Positions 22,831 through 33,440 of a DNA stretch of 64,000 nt are shown in pieces. The number at the start of each line of letters is the position of its first letter. Position 1 is the first letter of the stretch. Origin of the DNA: Eonycteris spelaea (lineage: Eukaryota > Chordata > Mammalia > Chiroptera > Pteropodidae); contig PUFA01000143.1 in the NCBI GenBank assembly GCA_003508835.1, positions 4,613,501 to 4,677,500 of the forward strand, in the 5' to 3' direction. Under the pieces are notes generated by a model that saw nothing but the letters and a program-made list of their open reading frames with translations, ran no database searches and was not told the origin of the DNA. A program made the position numbers and the translations under genes.

Positions 22831-25800
22831 GACATGTGCTATCAAATCTATTAGCTCTAATGTTTAATGTGCATATATACAACTAAAAATCATTGCCTTC
22901 CTCATTGTTCTGTTTATGATGAGAGAATCATGATATGAGCCCTGGTGGAACTGTGTTTTGTTCCTTGGTTGCTGTATGACCTCAATTCTATATTATTTTA
23001 TATATTTTTTTCATCTGTTTGGAGTAAGTACAGTTACATTAACCCATATTGGCAATGGTGCAGCTTGAAAAAGCTGCAGGAACATGGCAATAGGACCAGT
23101 GCTTTTCTGGATTCTCCTTGCATCCAAATCCTGATAGACAATATCATCATACTTTCCTGTGTTTTACCTTGCTGGCCCAGAGACAGTTTGGTGACTGCTC
23201 AGCAGATGCCAATTGGTCTTTCCAAACTGCTCACCTGTGTTTTCCCCTCCTGCTACTTCACTTTGGGTACTCTCACCCCTAATTTTTGCACAAAGATGAA
23301 TCAAATGGTCGGTCAGTGTTTGTAAAAATTAGCTATTTTCCACCATGAGACATAGTCTCAGGAAAATAAATATTCTCTACTTTAACTCTGTAAGAGAATG
23401 AGTCCCACTTATATGGTAGAAATGTAGTGGGCTTCAGGAATATGTGGCACTCCTTTGGAGGACCCTGGGTGTCAGCTATTCTCCAAGGTTGCTCTTCAGA
23501 TAGCTTCTTAGAGGCTCATTTATTCCAGATTGTTGTGTATGTGTCAGCAGTGTTGCTTTGGACATGGGTCAGTCATTGAGAACATTGAAATTGCGAAAAA
23601 AAATTATTGGCCATAATTAGTTTCCCAAATCCCTCTTTCAATTATTAAAAATAGTTTTGCTTTACTAAGCATTTTTCTCTCTCTAGGTTCTGGTTCTCAT
23701 TTGGCCACACTATCATGAAGTCATAATTTTGTGTTTATGACATGACCAAGATGGAAATTATTATGATATCATGGATGCCCAGCACTAAAAATGAACAAAA
23801 GTGCAGGATAGAATCAGTGACCCATTTTATCCTTTGCCACAGCCACTCACCTTCTTTCCCACCCTGACTGTCCAGTGCAGCTCAGGCAAGTAGGTTCTGC
23901 CTTACTCAAATTTATTCTTCTAATTTGTTAATTATGACCTTAAAATGTAGACAGCAATCTCTGGGCTACCTCTTATCTGTTGTGTCATGGGATTCTGGGA
24001 TCTCTCTGGGAATTAGATGAAGCAAGGCTTTCTGGAATACCTCTCAAGTAGGGAAACTCTACAGCAGATGTACTCAGGGAAGGCAGCTGCAGAAAATCTG
24101 GCAGAGACAATTGTACACTTTGCTGAATCAGTAATGGAGCCTAACTATGTACTTAAATGAGTTGAATAGAGGATATGGAAGGACAGAGGGGGAAGTTTCT
24201 GAATTTACGATTATCTGTAGTAGGAAGCCCACAGAGGATGAAAACAATGGCCACTAATATTTCAAGTAATTAAACATTTTAGAAGATATCTTTAGTTCAT
24301 AAATGTATCCTTTTGGTACATACTCCTTAAAAGAAAACAAAAAAGATTTTCACAATTCAATAACAAGCAAAATAAGGTTCTGTTGGTCTGTTTGTACTGT
24401 TTTTGAATTTGACATATTCCCACATTGTTGTTACTGTTGCTCTGGGCTACACAAAACCAAATCAGTCTGCTGTTCCTCTAGCCCTGAGGTTTTTGGTGTT
24501 GGTATTGCTTCAGTTTTAACCCTTTTTGGGTGAACCCAGAGATGCTAGATTTCTCCTTTGCTATTTCAGGTGACAGAGGACTGAAATCTCATGGTGTTTT
24601 CTGTGTTTAGCCACCAAAGAGGGCTGACAAGGGATCTCCTGGCCATGTAGTAAACATAATAAGAATAACAAGTAGCACTTTCACAGTAAAGCTAAACTTT
24701 ACTAGCACATACTTAAACAGTTTTTTTTTTTCTGATATCTATAGCTCTCTGAGTTTTTCACAGAAATATCCAACTTATTACTCAAATAATTCAATAGGAT
24801 AAAAACTGAATTTGGAACCACTGTGGACAAAACTTTGTTTCTCAGGTAAATAAAAATTAACATGACTCTGCACAATGAATAGTGTCGGATGAGCAAGTAC
24901 AAACTACCAACCTTAGGGTCAAGTCTGGCTCAGGATGTTTGATGGTTGTTCTTAACAGGAAGTTTTCTTTAAGCCATCTGATGAAGGCATATGAGAAAAG
25001 TTATACTGATTTTTGCCCTCAGTAAGAATCATTTTGGAGAAAATAACAGTCCTGGCATGAGAATATAATTTGGAGGCATGAGAAAATCGAAACATTGTTC
25101 AAGGGCTTGGCAGATTTTTTCTGCATTTTCCTGTTCGTATATTTTAGTTTAAGTAAGCTAGAGTTAGAAGTCTATCTTATTGTCCTTGGGCTTGCTTTCA
25201 TTAAGTTAGCACATACTGTTTCTATCTTGATGAAGCCTAGGTCATATGTAATTGAGGGGTAACCAACATGAAGAGCTCTGAGAATGAAGGATGTCAATGT
25301 TGAGCTGGGGCCCATTGCAGTGTTTTGTGGTTATGCTTCTGATATTAGATTGTGAACTATAAATCCTTACTTTATTGCTAACAGGTCATTTATATTCTCT
25401 ATAGAAAAGACTCATTTTATTTAACTATTAACCCCATATTAAAATATGGTGGTAGGCATTCACAAGTAAATCAGCAGCAAGCATGGCTAACAGGACCCAA
25501 GTTTTCCACTTGGGAAATGCTTGCAAGGAGGAGAGTTTTCAGGGCTGAACTACTTGATTCCAGAGCAATTGGAGGACGTTTACTGAGGGATCCTGATTGC
25601 TGTTGTAATTTATATGCTTAGTGACTTCTTGAATATTTGTCTGCAATTAACAAATGAATTTGATTTCAACGTTGCAAAAACAACTTCTGGATTCAAAAAT
25701 CATTTTTACTTCTTCATTAACTGCTCTGTGAAAAAGACCATTGATTCACCTTTTATGAGTTTGCAAATGAGAATTAGAGTTCAGCTGGGACAGGCATTAA

Positions 25801-26381
25801 GACCTGCATTCCTAAGGGTCAGGCTGATTTTTTTCCTGAGAGATGGCAGGTTTTAAATAATTCTAAAATTAGTTGATGCCATTTTCATTGGGTGTTATGT
25901 CTGATGGTTATAAAGTATTCGAGGACCACGACTTCAATTCGAAAATCAACACTGTAACTTCCAGCGTTGCCTTCCCGTAGGCATGCTAACAGGCAGGATG
26001 ACTGGCTATTGTGGAAGAGATTCAAATGGCAGAAATGTAGTTTTGAGGCCATTCTAGATCATTGCTTCTGGAGAGTTTAAACTTTTGGTACAAACTAGTT
26101 TCATGGGCAGATGCTACTGTGGAGCCAGAATCAATTTAGATTGAAAAAATGGCCTGTTCTGAAAGTGATTGCTGTGGATGATTTCAGATTTAAGAATTCA
26201 CTGCCAGATTGAACATAGCCTATCAGAGTTTCAGGTCTGTTACAGTCTCTTTCTACCATTGCTTAATGAATGATTCAGCTAATTTGAGTTATGCTTCTAT
26301 GAGATAAGTGTGCAAGTATAACCAATTGCACTTTGTCTTTTGTCATACAATGCCTTTTTTCACTCAGTTTTTATTGTCTCC
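22831..26381. other. Long repeat-poor intergenic stretch
   Basis: The longest part of the window in which I recognise no transposable element. A 126-codon open frame at 22945-23325 has no recognisable domain. The segment 25550-26230 has mixed composition and few homopolymers, and holds a small CpG-rich patch at 25920-25977; it could be a conserved non-coding element, which only alignment can show. Confidence 0.45.
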
Positions 26382-26459
26382 TGGGGTGTAGAGAAAACTC
26401 ATAAGTAAAACTACTGTCTCTGGGGTGTAGAGAAAACTCATAAGTAAAACTACTGTCTC
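26382..26459. repeat. Exact 39-bp tandem duplication
   Basis: Two identical 39-bp units, 26382-26420 and 26421-26459, each starting TGGGGTGTAGAGAAAACTCA and ending CTACTGTCTC. No differences between the copies, so the event is recent. Confidence 0.95.
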
Positions 26460-26845
26460 TGTGAGGATGCCTGGGTACAGCTCCTGTCCAGCAAACCCTA
26501 TAGTGTGGTGTGAATGATCCATGGCAGGAGATGCAAGGATATATTGTAAGAAGTTTCTGGGCTGATATACCATAAAGACATATAATCACCTCAATTTTGA
26601 GACCAAGAATTCTGGATTATACATAAGTGTCTTCCGGGAAAATTGTTTACAGTGGAAATTCTGGGTAATAAGCTAGCCTTGATAAATCACTTAAAGATAA
26701 AACTCAAGGTTCTCAGATGGGGGAGCAATGATAAAGGCTGAGAGGCAGGAAGAAGCAAGGATTCAGGTGGAACTATTTTGATAAAAACATTGAATCTGAG
26801 AAGAATAAAGAGCCCCATGTTTTTATTAGAAACTCTTCCCAGGCA

Positions 26846-27110
26846 TTCTTAGGTCTGTCTTTCTATTCGAGCCCTTTTAGGTGCTTTGGAAATACTCTCA
26901 TCATCAACAGTTCTCTTTCTTCTTTTGCTTTTAGCCTCCAGCCTCTCAGTCTGCCACTCTCCATGGCCCAACGGATTTTCCTTCATGATTAGCTCTGGAG
27001 TTGAAGCTCCCTCTCCAATACCACTGTTCCTGTCATAGCTCAACCCTTGTTAGCTCTGGACTCTTTCCTTTTGAAGCCTTTACTTCGCCTTGCAACCTCT
27101 ACTCTCAGCC
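26846..27110 (-). pseudogene. Small basic reading frame, possible 3'-coding remnant, unrecognised
   Basis: On the minus strand an open stretch from 27043 to a TAG/TAA-type stop just before 26846 encodes about 64 residues with a strongly basic end: AKSKRRKRTVDDESISKAPK is followed by RARIERQT and stop, resembling a bipartite nuclear-localisation tail. It lacks an ATG (the frame opens at TTG) and is preceded by an in-frame TAA. The region upstream (27044-27110) continues with a similar basic composition (RRSKGFKRKESRANKG) in another frame, as if by a frameshift. A TAATAAAAAC-like signal follows about 25 bp after the stop. A MIR adjoins upstream. I do not recognise the protein; it may be a processed-pseudogene fragment, a last exon, or chance. 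Confidence 0.3.
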
Positions 27111-27149
27111 ACTTCTCCCCCAGATGTTGGGTGCATCCATTTAGCCAAC

Positions 27150-27400
27150 AGCAACAACAATAACAGTAATAGCTAACACTGAATGTTTGCTTCCTGTTTG
27201 GCAGGCACCTTTCTAAGTACTTTATGAATGAATGTTATCCAGTTTATTTCCCCTAACAACACACGGTATAGCATTGTCTTCATTTTACAGATGAATAAAC
27301 TGAGAGGTTATGTAAAATAGCTAATACACAGTAAATTAGAGTTTTAGACACAGGTAGTTTGCTTCCAGATTTCATGCTCAAAATTATTGCACTATATTTA
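27150..27400 (-). mobile_element. MIR SINE, nearly complete, antisense
   Basis: Order fits antisense MIR: AACAGTAATAGCTAACACTG, GGCAGGCACCTTTCTAAGTA, CTTCATTTTACAGATGAATA, AACTGAGAGGTTATGTAAAA, AGCTAATACACAGTAAATTA. Confidence 0.85.
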
Positions 27401-29159
27401 ACTAAATTAGTCTTTAGCCATATGGTAGCCTAATCCTTTATGAGAACCTAAAACAAATTTATGTGTCTTTTTTTTTGTCCCAAAACAGACAGCATATAGG
27501 AAGAATGACAACAAATTAGAATGATGATCATCACATTGACAAAAACCAGTTTACACTGGTGTGTGGTTTTTAAAGTCATCAGGCCCCTTTCACATTCTTT
27601 ATCACGTTGTCCCTTCCCACTACCCTGTGCAGGAACACTCAGCATATATTAACATCTTCAATTTACAGACCATACTGGCATTCAATACTATAATTTAGCT
27701 CTTTTTCTCCTGTTTTGCTTTCCCTAAGTGAACAGAGAAGGTGAATAGATTTTGTCCTGAATTCAACCCTGAATAATTGGCTGGGCTGTCTGGAGCGTTA
27801 TATTGAGGAAGATCTTGAGATTGAGTCTAGTCTCAATGGGAGGCTAGGTTAGCAGCATCCACCCTAGATCTGGTATGGAATGCATTTGCTTAAGGCAGTT
27901 TTTCTGAGGTTTCATTTTATTTATGCTCTATCATCAAACAATATTGCAAGCAATCTTTTGGACACATCTCTTCTCTGTTAGGAGAAGTTAACATTAGTCG
28001 ACTGTGTAGTCCCTGTACAGCAGTCTTCTCCATATTGACGTTGAGCACCTGCCTCATGTAAGTGAATGCAAGGAACACTTATTGGATGAATTCAGAGCAG
28101 CTCCAGGGATTTGGCCTGGCAGGGCCATCAGCAAGGTGTAGAACATGTTTCACCCTGGGCTTAGGTGAAAGGCGGCCTGGTAACACATAGGTATTATCTA
28201 CTTAACACAGTTCTGTTTCCTAGAGAAAGGGGAAACAGACCAAAGTTGATCAGTTCTGATACAGCAAAAGGTTTCACTGCCTACACTGAGACTTGAAACT
28301 TTTAATGCCTTATTGCTTTTTGCACTGCTTCATATCTACTTTCTCAGTTAGAAAACAATGGATCTTTACTAAAGTCCCTTCTGTGGTCACAGATGAAATG
28401 AACAGCTGACCACGAACACAGGGCAATGCAGGTATGAGGACATAGCTTTTGCACTGTATACACTGCCAATGTGGTTAGAAGAGCTAGTCTCTACCACGTT
28501 GCTTCTTGAGAAAGACTCCAGGAATTGTTGCAAATGCAATAGATCAACCACTTTCTATGAAAGCACTGTAACCTCAGAATGTTAATAAATGTGAACCTAT
28601 GGCAGGCACACTCTTGAGCCATTGTGCATCCCAAAGTGATTATGGAAATTATGCTGGTAAATCTCAATTACTTCCACATTATTTGGCTCTGCTCCAAGAC
28701 GATTTTCCTTTCCATTCCTCCCTGTCATGCTGTCTTTTTATATTTTATCTCCACGAGGCTCTGACAATATGCAGTAAAGGGCACAGATATGGAATGTGAG
28801 TTGGCATTTCCCCCATAATTATATTTCAATCAGACAGCACTTAAATAAGACTCCTTGGTTTCAGAAAGGGGGTTAATATAGGTTCATCCTTTTTTTGGGG
28901 GGGGTCCACTGTTCTGCTGAAGTGTAAACTATAAGAGTGTACTTTACACATGCCCAATATCATTTTGTTTCCCATTTCTTTTTCTTAAAAAAAAAATTCT
29001 TAAACTTCTTTTTCTTTAAATCTAAGGAAAATGGCATATCAATTATTTATATATTTTTTATAACTTAGTTAATGTTCAAGCTGTGAAAGTTCTCATTCCA
29101 AACTTTTTGTTCTGGAAGAGATTCTTCACATCTTTCTAGATAAATATATGTTAGCCTAT
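27401..29159. other. Repeat-poor intergenic DNA
   Basis: No gene and no nameable repeat. Contains a T run then eight G (near 28890-28905) and an A run at about 28988-28997. Open frames here (for example 28599-28799) are short and featureless. Confidence 0.45.
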
Positions 29160-29864
29160 AGTTACCTTTTATTAAAAAAATTAAATCTATTGGATGACAG
29201 TGGTTAATAAGATTATGGAAGTTTCAAGTGTACAATTCTATGATACATTATCTGTATATTGCATTGCGTTCTCATTACCCAAAGTCTAGTCTTCTGCCAC
29301 CAAATATCCTCCCTGCAACCTCCTTCCCCTCAGGTAACCACCACACTGTTGTCTATGTTTATGACTTTGTTTCGTTTGTGTGTATATATATATATATATA
29401 ACATCTTATATCTAAGCATCTGTTGAAGAATATTTAGGTTGTTTTTATGTCTACATATATCTTTACAAATAAATGTTTTCAAATTTTTGGAGTAGATACT
29501 CACAAAAGGGATTGCTGGGCCATATGGTAGCTCTATTCTTAATTTTATTTTTGAGGAAACTTCATACTGTTTTCCAAAGTGGCTGTACCAATTTACATTC
29601 CTACCAGTAGCATAAGAAGGTTCCTTTTTCTGCATATCTTCTCTAATACATTTTATTTCTTGTCTTATTGATAATAGCCATTCTAACAGGTATGAGGTGG
29701 TATCTCATTGCAGTTTTGGTATGCATTTTTCTAATAGCTAGTGACATTGAACATCTTTTTACATAACCATTGGCTATCTTTACATAACCATTTTTCTGTC
29801 TTCTTGGGAAAAGTGCCTAGTCAGGTTCTCTAAATTTTTTCAATTGAATTTTTTTGAGTTGTAT
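29160..29864 (-). mobile_element. L1 3' part, antisense (3' half of an inverted L1)
   Basis: Antisense L1 3' end: GTGTACAATTCTATGATACA, TCCCCTCAGGTAACCACCAC, a (TA)n run at 29379-29401, TTGCTGGGCCATATGGTAGC, ACTGTTTTCCAAAGTGGCTG and CTCATTGCAGTTTTGGTATG, ending at the junction TGAGTTGTAT at about 29864. A short local repeat of the TTTACATAACCATT unit occurs at 29757 and 29779. Confidence 0.85.
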
Positions 29865-30110
29865 GGCAGCTAATTTTCAACAAAAGAGCCAAAAACATTC
29901 AATGAAGAAAGGGAAGCCTCTTCAGTAAATTGAGAAAATTGAAAAGCCACATATAAAAAATAAAACTAGATGGCTATTTGACACTGTACACGAAAATCAA
30001 ATCAAAATTAATCAAATCTTAAATATAAAACCTGAAACAATAAAATACATAGGAAAAATACGTAGGTAATAAACTAATTGACCTTGTTCTCTCAGAGATT
30101 TTGAGATCAC
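29865..30110 (+). mobile_element. L1 ORF2 segment, sense (inverted 5' part of the same L1)
   Basis: Immediately after the antisense part the sequence switches strand: CAGCTAATTTTCAACAAAAG, AAAGGGAAGCCTCTTCAGTA, GAAAAGCCACATATAAAAAA, AAATATAAAACCTGAAACAA and GTAATAAACTAATTGACCTT are sense L1 ORF2 from just upstream of the segment in the neighbouring part. This is the layout left by twin priming. About 200 bp of L1 is missing between the two halves. Confidence 0.8.
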
Positions 30111-30354
30111 AATTCTGTTGTCATTAGCTCTTTACCCACACACTCCCACTTGTTTTTTTTCCTTCAAATTTCTCAATTTATTTTCTAAAAAGCTAACTTT
30201 AGAGTTGTGAGCAATATTCAAATTCAGTCAGTGTATATTCCCAGATCATGCAGGATGCCAGGTGAACTCTCCTGGCTGCCTTGTGTAAACCACTTCTTTT
30301 TTGCAGCCCTTTCCTCCCCTCACACCTGGCTAGCTTGCACCTCTGTGCCTTAGC

Positions 30355-30480
30355 TATCTCAGATTTAAATTGAGATAATAGCCATACCAGGGTTGTCCTG
30401 AAGGTTAATGAGCAAATTCAGGCAAAATATTGAAACCAGTATCTGGCACATGGTATGGGCTATAAAAATGTTTATAATGA
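30355..30480 (+). mobile_element. MIR SINE, 3' half, sense
   Basis: AAATTGAGATAATAGCCATA, CCAGGGTTGTCCTGAAGGTT, AATGAGCAAATTCAGGC and CAGTATCTGGCACATGGTAT are the second half of MIR in order. Confidence 0.8.
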
Positions 30481-30519
30481 TATTCTTTATCATCATTGTT
30501 ATTTTTTGTTTTATTTTCT

Positions 30520-30660
30520 TATCATTTGTTACCACCTAACATATTATGTATGTGTATATACATATAGTTCATTGTCTGTTTCACTAGAAGATAAATTATA
30601 TTCTCTTTTGTTCACAATTGACTCTGTGGTACCTAGAACAGTATGACAGGTGCCACAGAT
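30520..30660 (+). mobile_element. L2 LINE 3' terminus, sense
   Basis: CATTGTCTGTTTCACTAGAA, GATAAATTATATTCTCTTTT, GTTCACAATTGACTCTGTGG and TACCTAGAACAGTATGACAG follow the L2 end (GTCTGTCTCCCCCACTAGAA...CAGTGCCTAGAACAGTGCC). Confidence 0.7.
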
Positions 30661-31499
30661 ATTTCTGGCTATAACAGATGCCACCATGCTGTATAAAAAT
30701 GAGTTAAAAAGACAAAACAATTCTGAGTAGAGTTCAGGTAGAGGCTAGAGAGATGCCATTTTTAGAGCTTCCCACTTTCTCAGACGAATTACATACCAGA
30801 GTTGTAATCTTCTTGGGACTTCTAAAGACAGGGCTTGGGCTTGAAGTAGCTTTTCAGGGTTAGTTCTGAAGTGGAATATTTGCATCAACTTGAGCATTAG
30901 TTATTAAGAGAAACAGAGAATCAGACCAAGGTCACTCAGGAATTTATAACTCCACATGCAGAAGAACCAGGAATTTGCACACAGCAAGACAAAGACGTGT
31001 CACAGATCTATCCAAATCAACATTGTTCCTGCTGCACATAGGTGGTACTGCTCTACAACATGAAAAATGTGAAATTCAGAAAGTTGCAATCCTTTACCTG
31101 GAGTTGCTTACAGTTAATTACAGAGGAGATAAGATTAGTATCCAATAACTATATTAGTATCCAAAGTAGCTTAAGGAAAAAAAATCGCACATCTAAAAAT
31201 GTCAATAAAATTCTGCACTCTCCTCCCAGAAAGTGTTTCTATGAACACCAATCTGCAACGTTATCCATGGTCTTAGGGTTTCAGATACAACCTGAAGAGC
31301 ATTCAGGAACACCTTAGGGTCATGGGCTCCTATAGGAGTTGATAATGTAATGCAGGCTGGTAGACGACAATCCACTTTAATTTACCCTCCAAAAATGTTG
31401 ACCACCCCCTTGAGGAAGAAACTCATTAAACTGGACAGTTGAATAAGATAATAATGTTCATGACTGTAATGAGAAAACATAATGTGCCTTGATTTGCCT
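30661..31499. other. Unassigned intergenic DNA
   Basis: Nothing nameable. A 91-codon frame at 31042-31317 has no recognisable domain. Confidence 0.4.
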
Positions 31500-31925
31500 T
31501 TTCCTGGCTTCTAAGCTTTGGTCTGCCCCAGTCTCCCTGCCTGTTTTCCTTTTCTAGGAACACAATCTGGCCCCTATCATTGGCCCTCTGGGATGGCTAT
31601 TCCTCTGCCTGAAAAGCTCCAGCCCTTATCTCTCCATGACTGGGTACCTCATGTCATATAGAGCCACCTCCTAGTAGAGGCCTCTCTGAGCAAACAACCC
31701 AAGAGAACCACCCTCTCTATGACATCCCCTGCTTACATGTTCTGTTCAGCACTTACCAGTGACAGACAGGATCTTGGTCATTCTTTGCTTTGTTACTGTC
31801 TCTTTCTCCAGATAGTATTTATGCATATGAGCAGAGAGATATCAATTATATACCTAGGTTTGGCCAGCACCTGGTATATAGAAAGTGATTGATAAATATT
31901 TGTTAAGAGAACTAGTGAATGGCTA
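31500..31925 (+). mobile_element. L2 LINE 3' end, sense
   Basis: GGCTATTCCTCTGCCTGAAA, the TCTCCATGACTGGGTACCTC block, GTAGAGGCCTCTCTGAGCAA, GTTCTGTTCAGCACTTACCA, then the end CCAGCACCTGGTATATAGAA and GATTGATAAATATTTGTTAA. One of the better preserved L2 copies here. Confidence 0.8.
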
Positions 31926-32344
31926 CTTGAAACCCAACCATGCTATGTATTTGCTGAAGGCTGGAAAGCCAGCATAACAGTGTTTCCTAAGGGGATGGAC
32001 CAAGGCCTCTAAAAGAACTATCTCAGGAAGATCCTAGGAACCAGTTTTCATTTTCCTTAGCTGAAGAGTCCAAGAGCGACAGGATGGGTACTGCTCCTCT
32101 TTTTTCCAGGTGTCTCCTTTCCAGGATGGTATGGCTTGCAGGCTTCAGATTTCAAATCAGTAGCTGGTGTATCTAGGTGGGGAGAGAAAAAAGCCAGGCA
32201 GTGCCTGCCTCCTTCCTCCAATCCAGTCTCTCCCCTTTCTTCCCTCAGGGTCAGGAAGACAATTATTTAGAGGACTTCCCAAAAATTCCACATGTCTCCA
32301 TTAACTTTCATGACTAAGACTCTATATTCTATAGTTTTATTAGT

Positions 32345-32412
32345 CAATGAGGCACAGTGGTTAAAAGCGCTGATCCTAGGGTTGAACTAATTGAGATTGA
32401 AACTGGGCTCCT
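32345..32412 (+). mobile_element. MIR SINE 5' part, sense
   Basis: GAGGCACAGTGGTTAAAAGC then GATTGAAACTGGGCTCCTCC matches the MIR head (GGCATAGTGGTTAAGAGC...GGTTCGAATCCCGGCTCTGCC). The copy stops where the GT/CA tract begins. Confidence 0.8.
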
Positions 32413-32415
32413 CCT

Positions 32416-32475
32416 CTGTGTGTGTGTGTGTGTGGGGGGTGTGCACGTGTGCACACCCACACCCACACACACACA
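32416..32475. repeat. (TG)n-(CA)n microsatellite with perfect 10-bp inverted core
   Basis: A (TG)n run, six G, the core, then (CA)n. The core GGGTGTGCAC (32437-32446), GT spacer, GTGCACACCC (32449-32458) is a perfect inverted repeat, and the flanking TG and CA runs extend it imperfectly. Alternating purine-pyrimidine throughout, so it could form Z-DNA or a hairpin. Confidence 0.9.
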
Positions 32476-33011
32476 AAGAAACAAGAACCTGGTTCATTTG
32501 AGAAAGAATAGGCCTTGGTGGGAGTTCCATTATGGGGCTTTGGTAGCTAAAGCGCACTGGGCATGTGTGGGTGAGGACCCTGGAGGACACCATAAGGGAA
32601 GCAGGGAAAAAAAAGAGAAGGTGACACAGACTCAGATCAGGGCAGCTGCCCAGGATCCTTCTCTTATACATATTGCCTCTAGTTTACTTCCTCCCAACTC
32701 CTGTCTTCATGATTTAAAAGCAAATCTTCACTCATTTTTCTTAGATAGTCACTATAATATGTACTTTGGCCCCTCCTCTTCTTTTTCAATATACGTTAGT
32801 TAATTTTATTAAGCATATTACTGAAGTATAATTTATATTAATTGATTCTAAGATTATCAAATATGACACATTTTAATTTCAGATATGTTAAAAGGTGATA
32901 TTATAAAAAGAGATGAAATTTCAAACCAATGATATGGGATGGTTGCTACATATGCTCATTGTTACTGGGGAGTTTCTGCTTCCAAGTCCTCTCATCATAC
33001 AAAGCAATGGG

Positions 33012-33068
33012 ATGTGTGTGTATATGTGTGTGTGCATGTGTGTATGTGTATGTATCTGTGTGTGTGTA
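33012..33068 (+). repeat. (TG)n microsatellite, interrupted
   Basis: Interrupted TG/TATG units, seen directly, abutting antisense L1 sequence on the right. Confidence 0.9.
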
Positions 33069-33069
33069 G

Positions 33070-33440
33070 AATAACCCAAGTATATACACTTGTCTATAAC
33101 ACTTTCTATATGTAACCAGTTGAATTAAGCAAAATGGCATCTCCAACTCTGATCCATCATCACTTCTAGCCTCTTTCCCTTGCTTAACTGTAACCATCTG
33201 TACCAACAGTGAGAAACAAGGTTGCCACCATTTATCACTGAGTTACTCAGATATTAAATTCCAGTATATATCTACAGCAATATCAGAATTATTAATCTTA
33301 ACCCCCATGGAAAACAAGTTTACAAACTACGGTAGAATGCGTGTATAATTTCTTTTGCTTTTAATCCTACAGACTTCACTCATTCTCAAGTTCTTAGATG
33401 AGGACTTTTTCTTTTCCTTTAAATACTTTCACTCAGTATT
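33070..33440 (-). mobile_element. L1M 3'UTR fragment, antisense
   Basis: TAGCCTCTTTCCCTTGCTTA, CCAACAGTGAGAAACAAGGT, TGCCACCATTTATCACTGAG and TTACAAACTACGGTAGAATG match the L1ME-type 3'UTR in reverse; the same phrases recur at 53440-53600. Confidence 0.65.

Noticed and set aside
22945..23325. 126-codon open frame
   Set aside because: No recognisable motif, no neighbouring splice or promoter signals I could support; length is plausible by chance across 128 kb of six-frame search.
32357..32803. 148-codon open frame
   Set aside because: It is carried by the TG/CA microsatellite, which is open in several frames on both strands.
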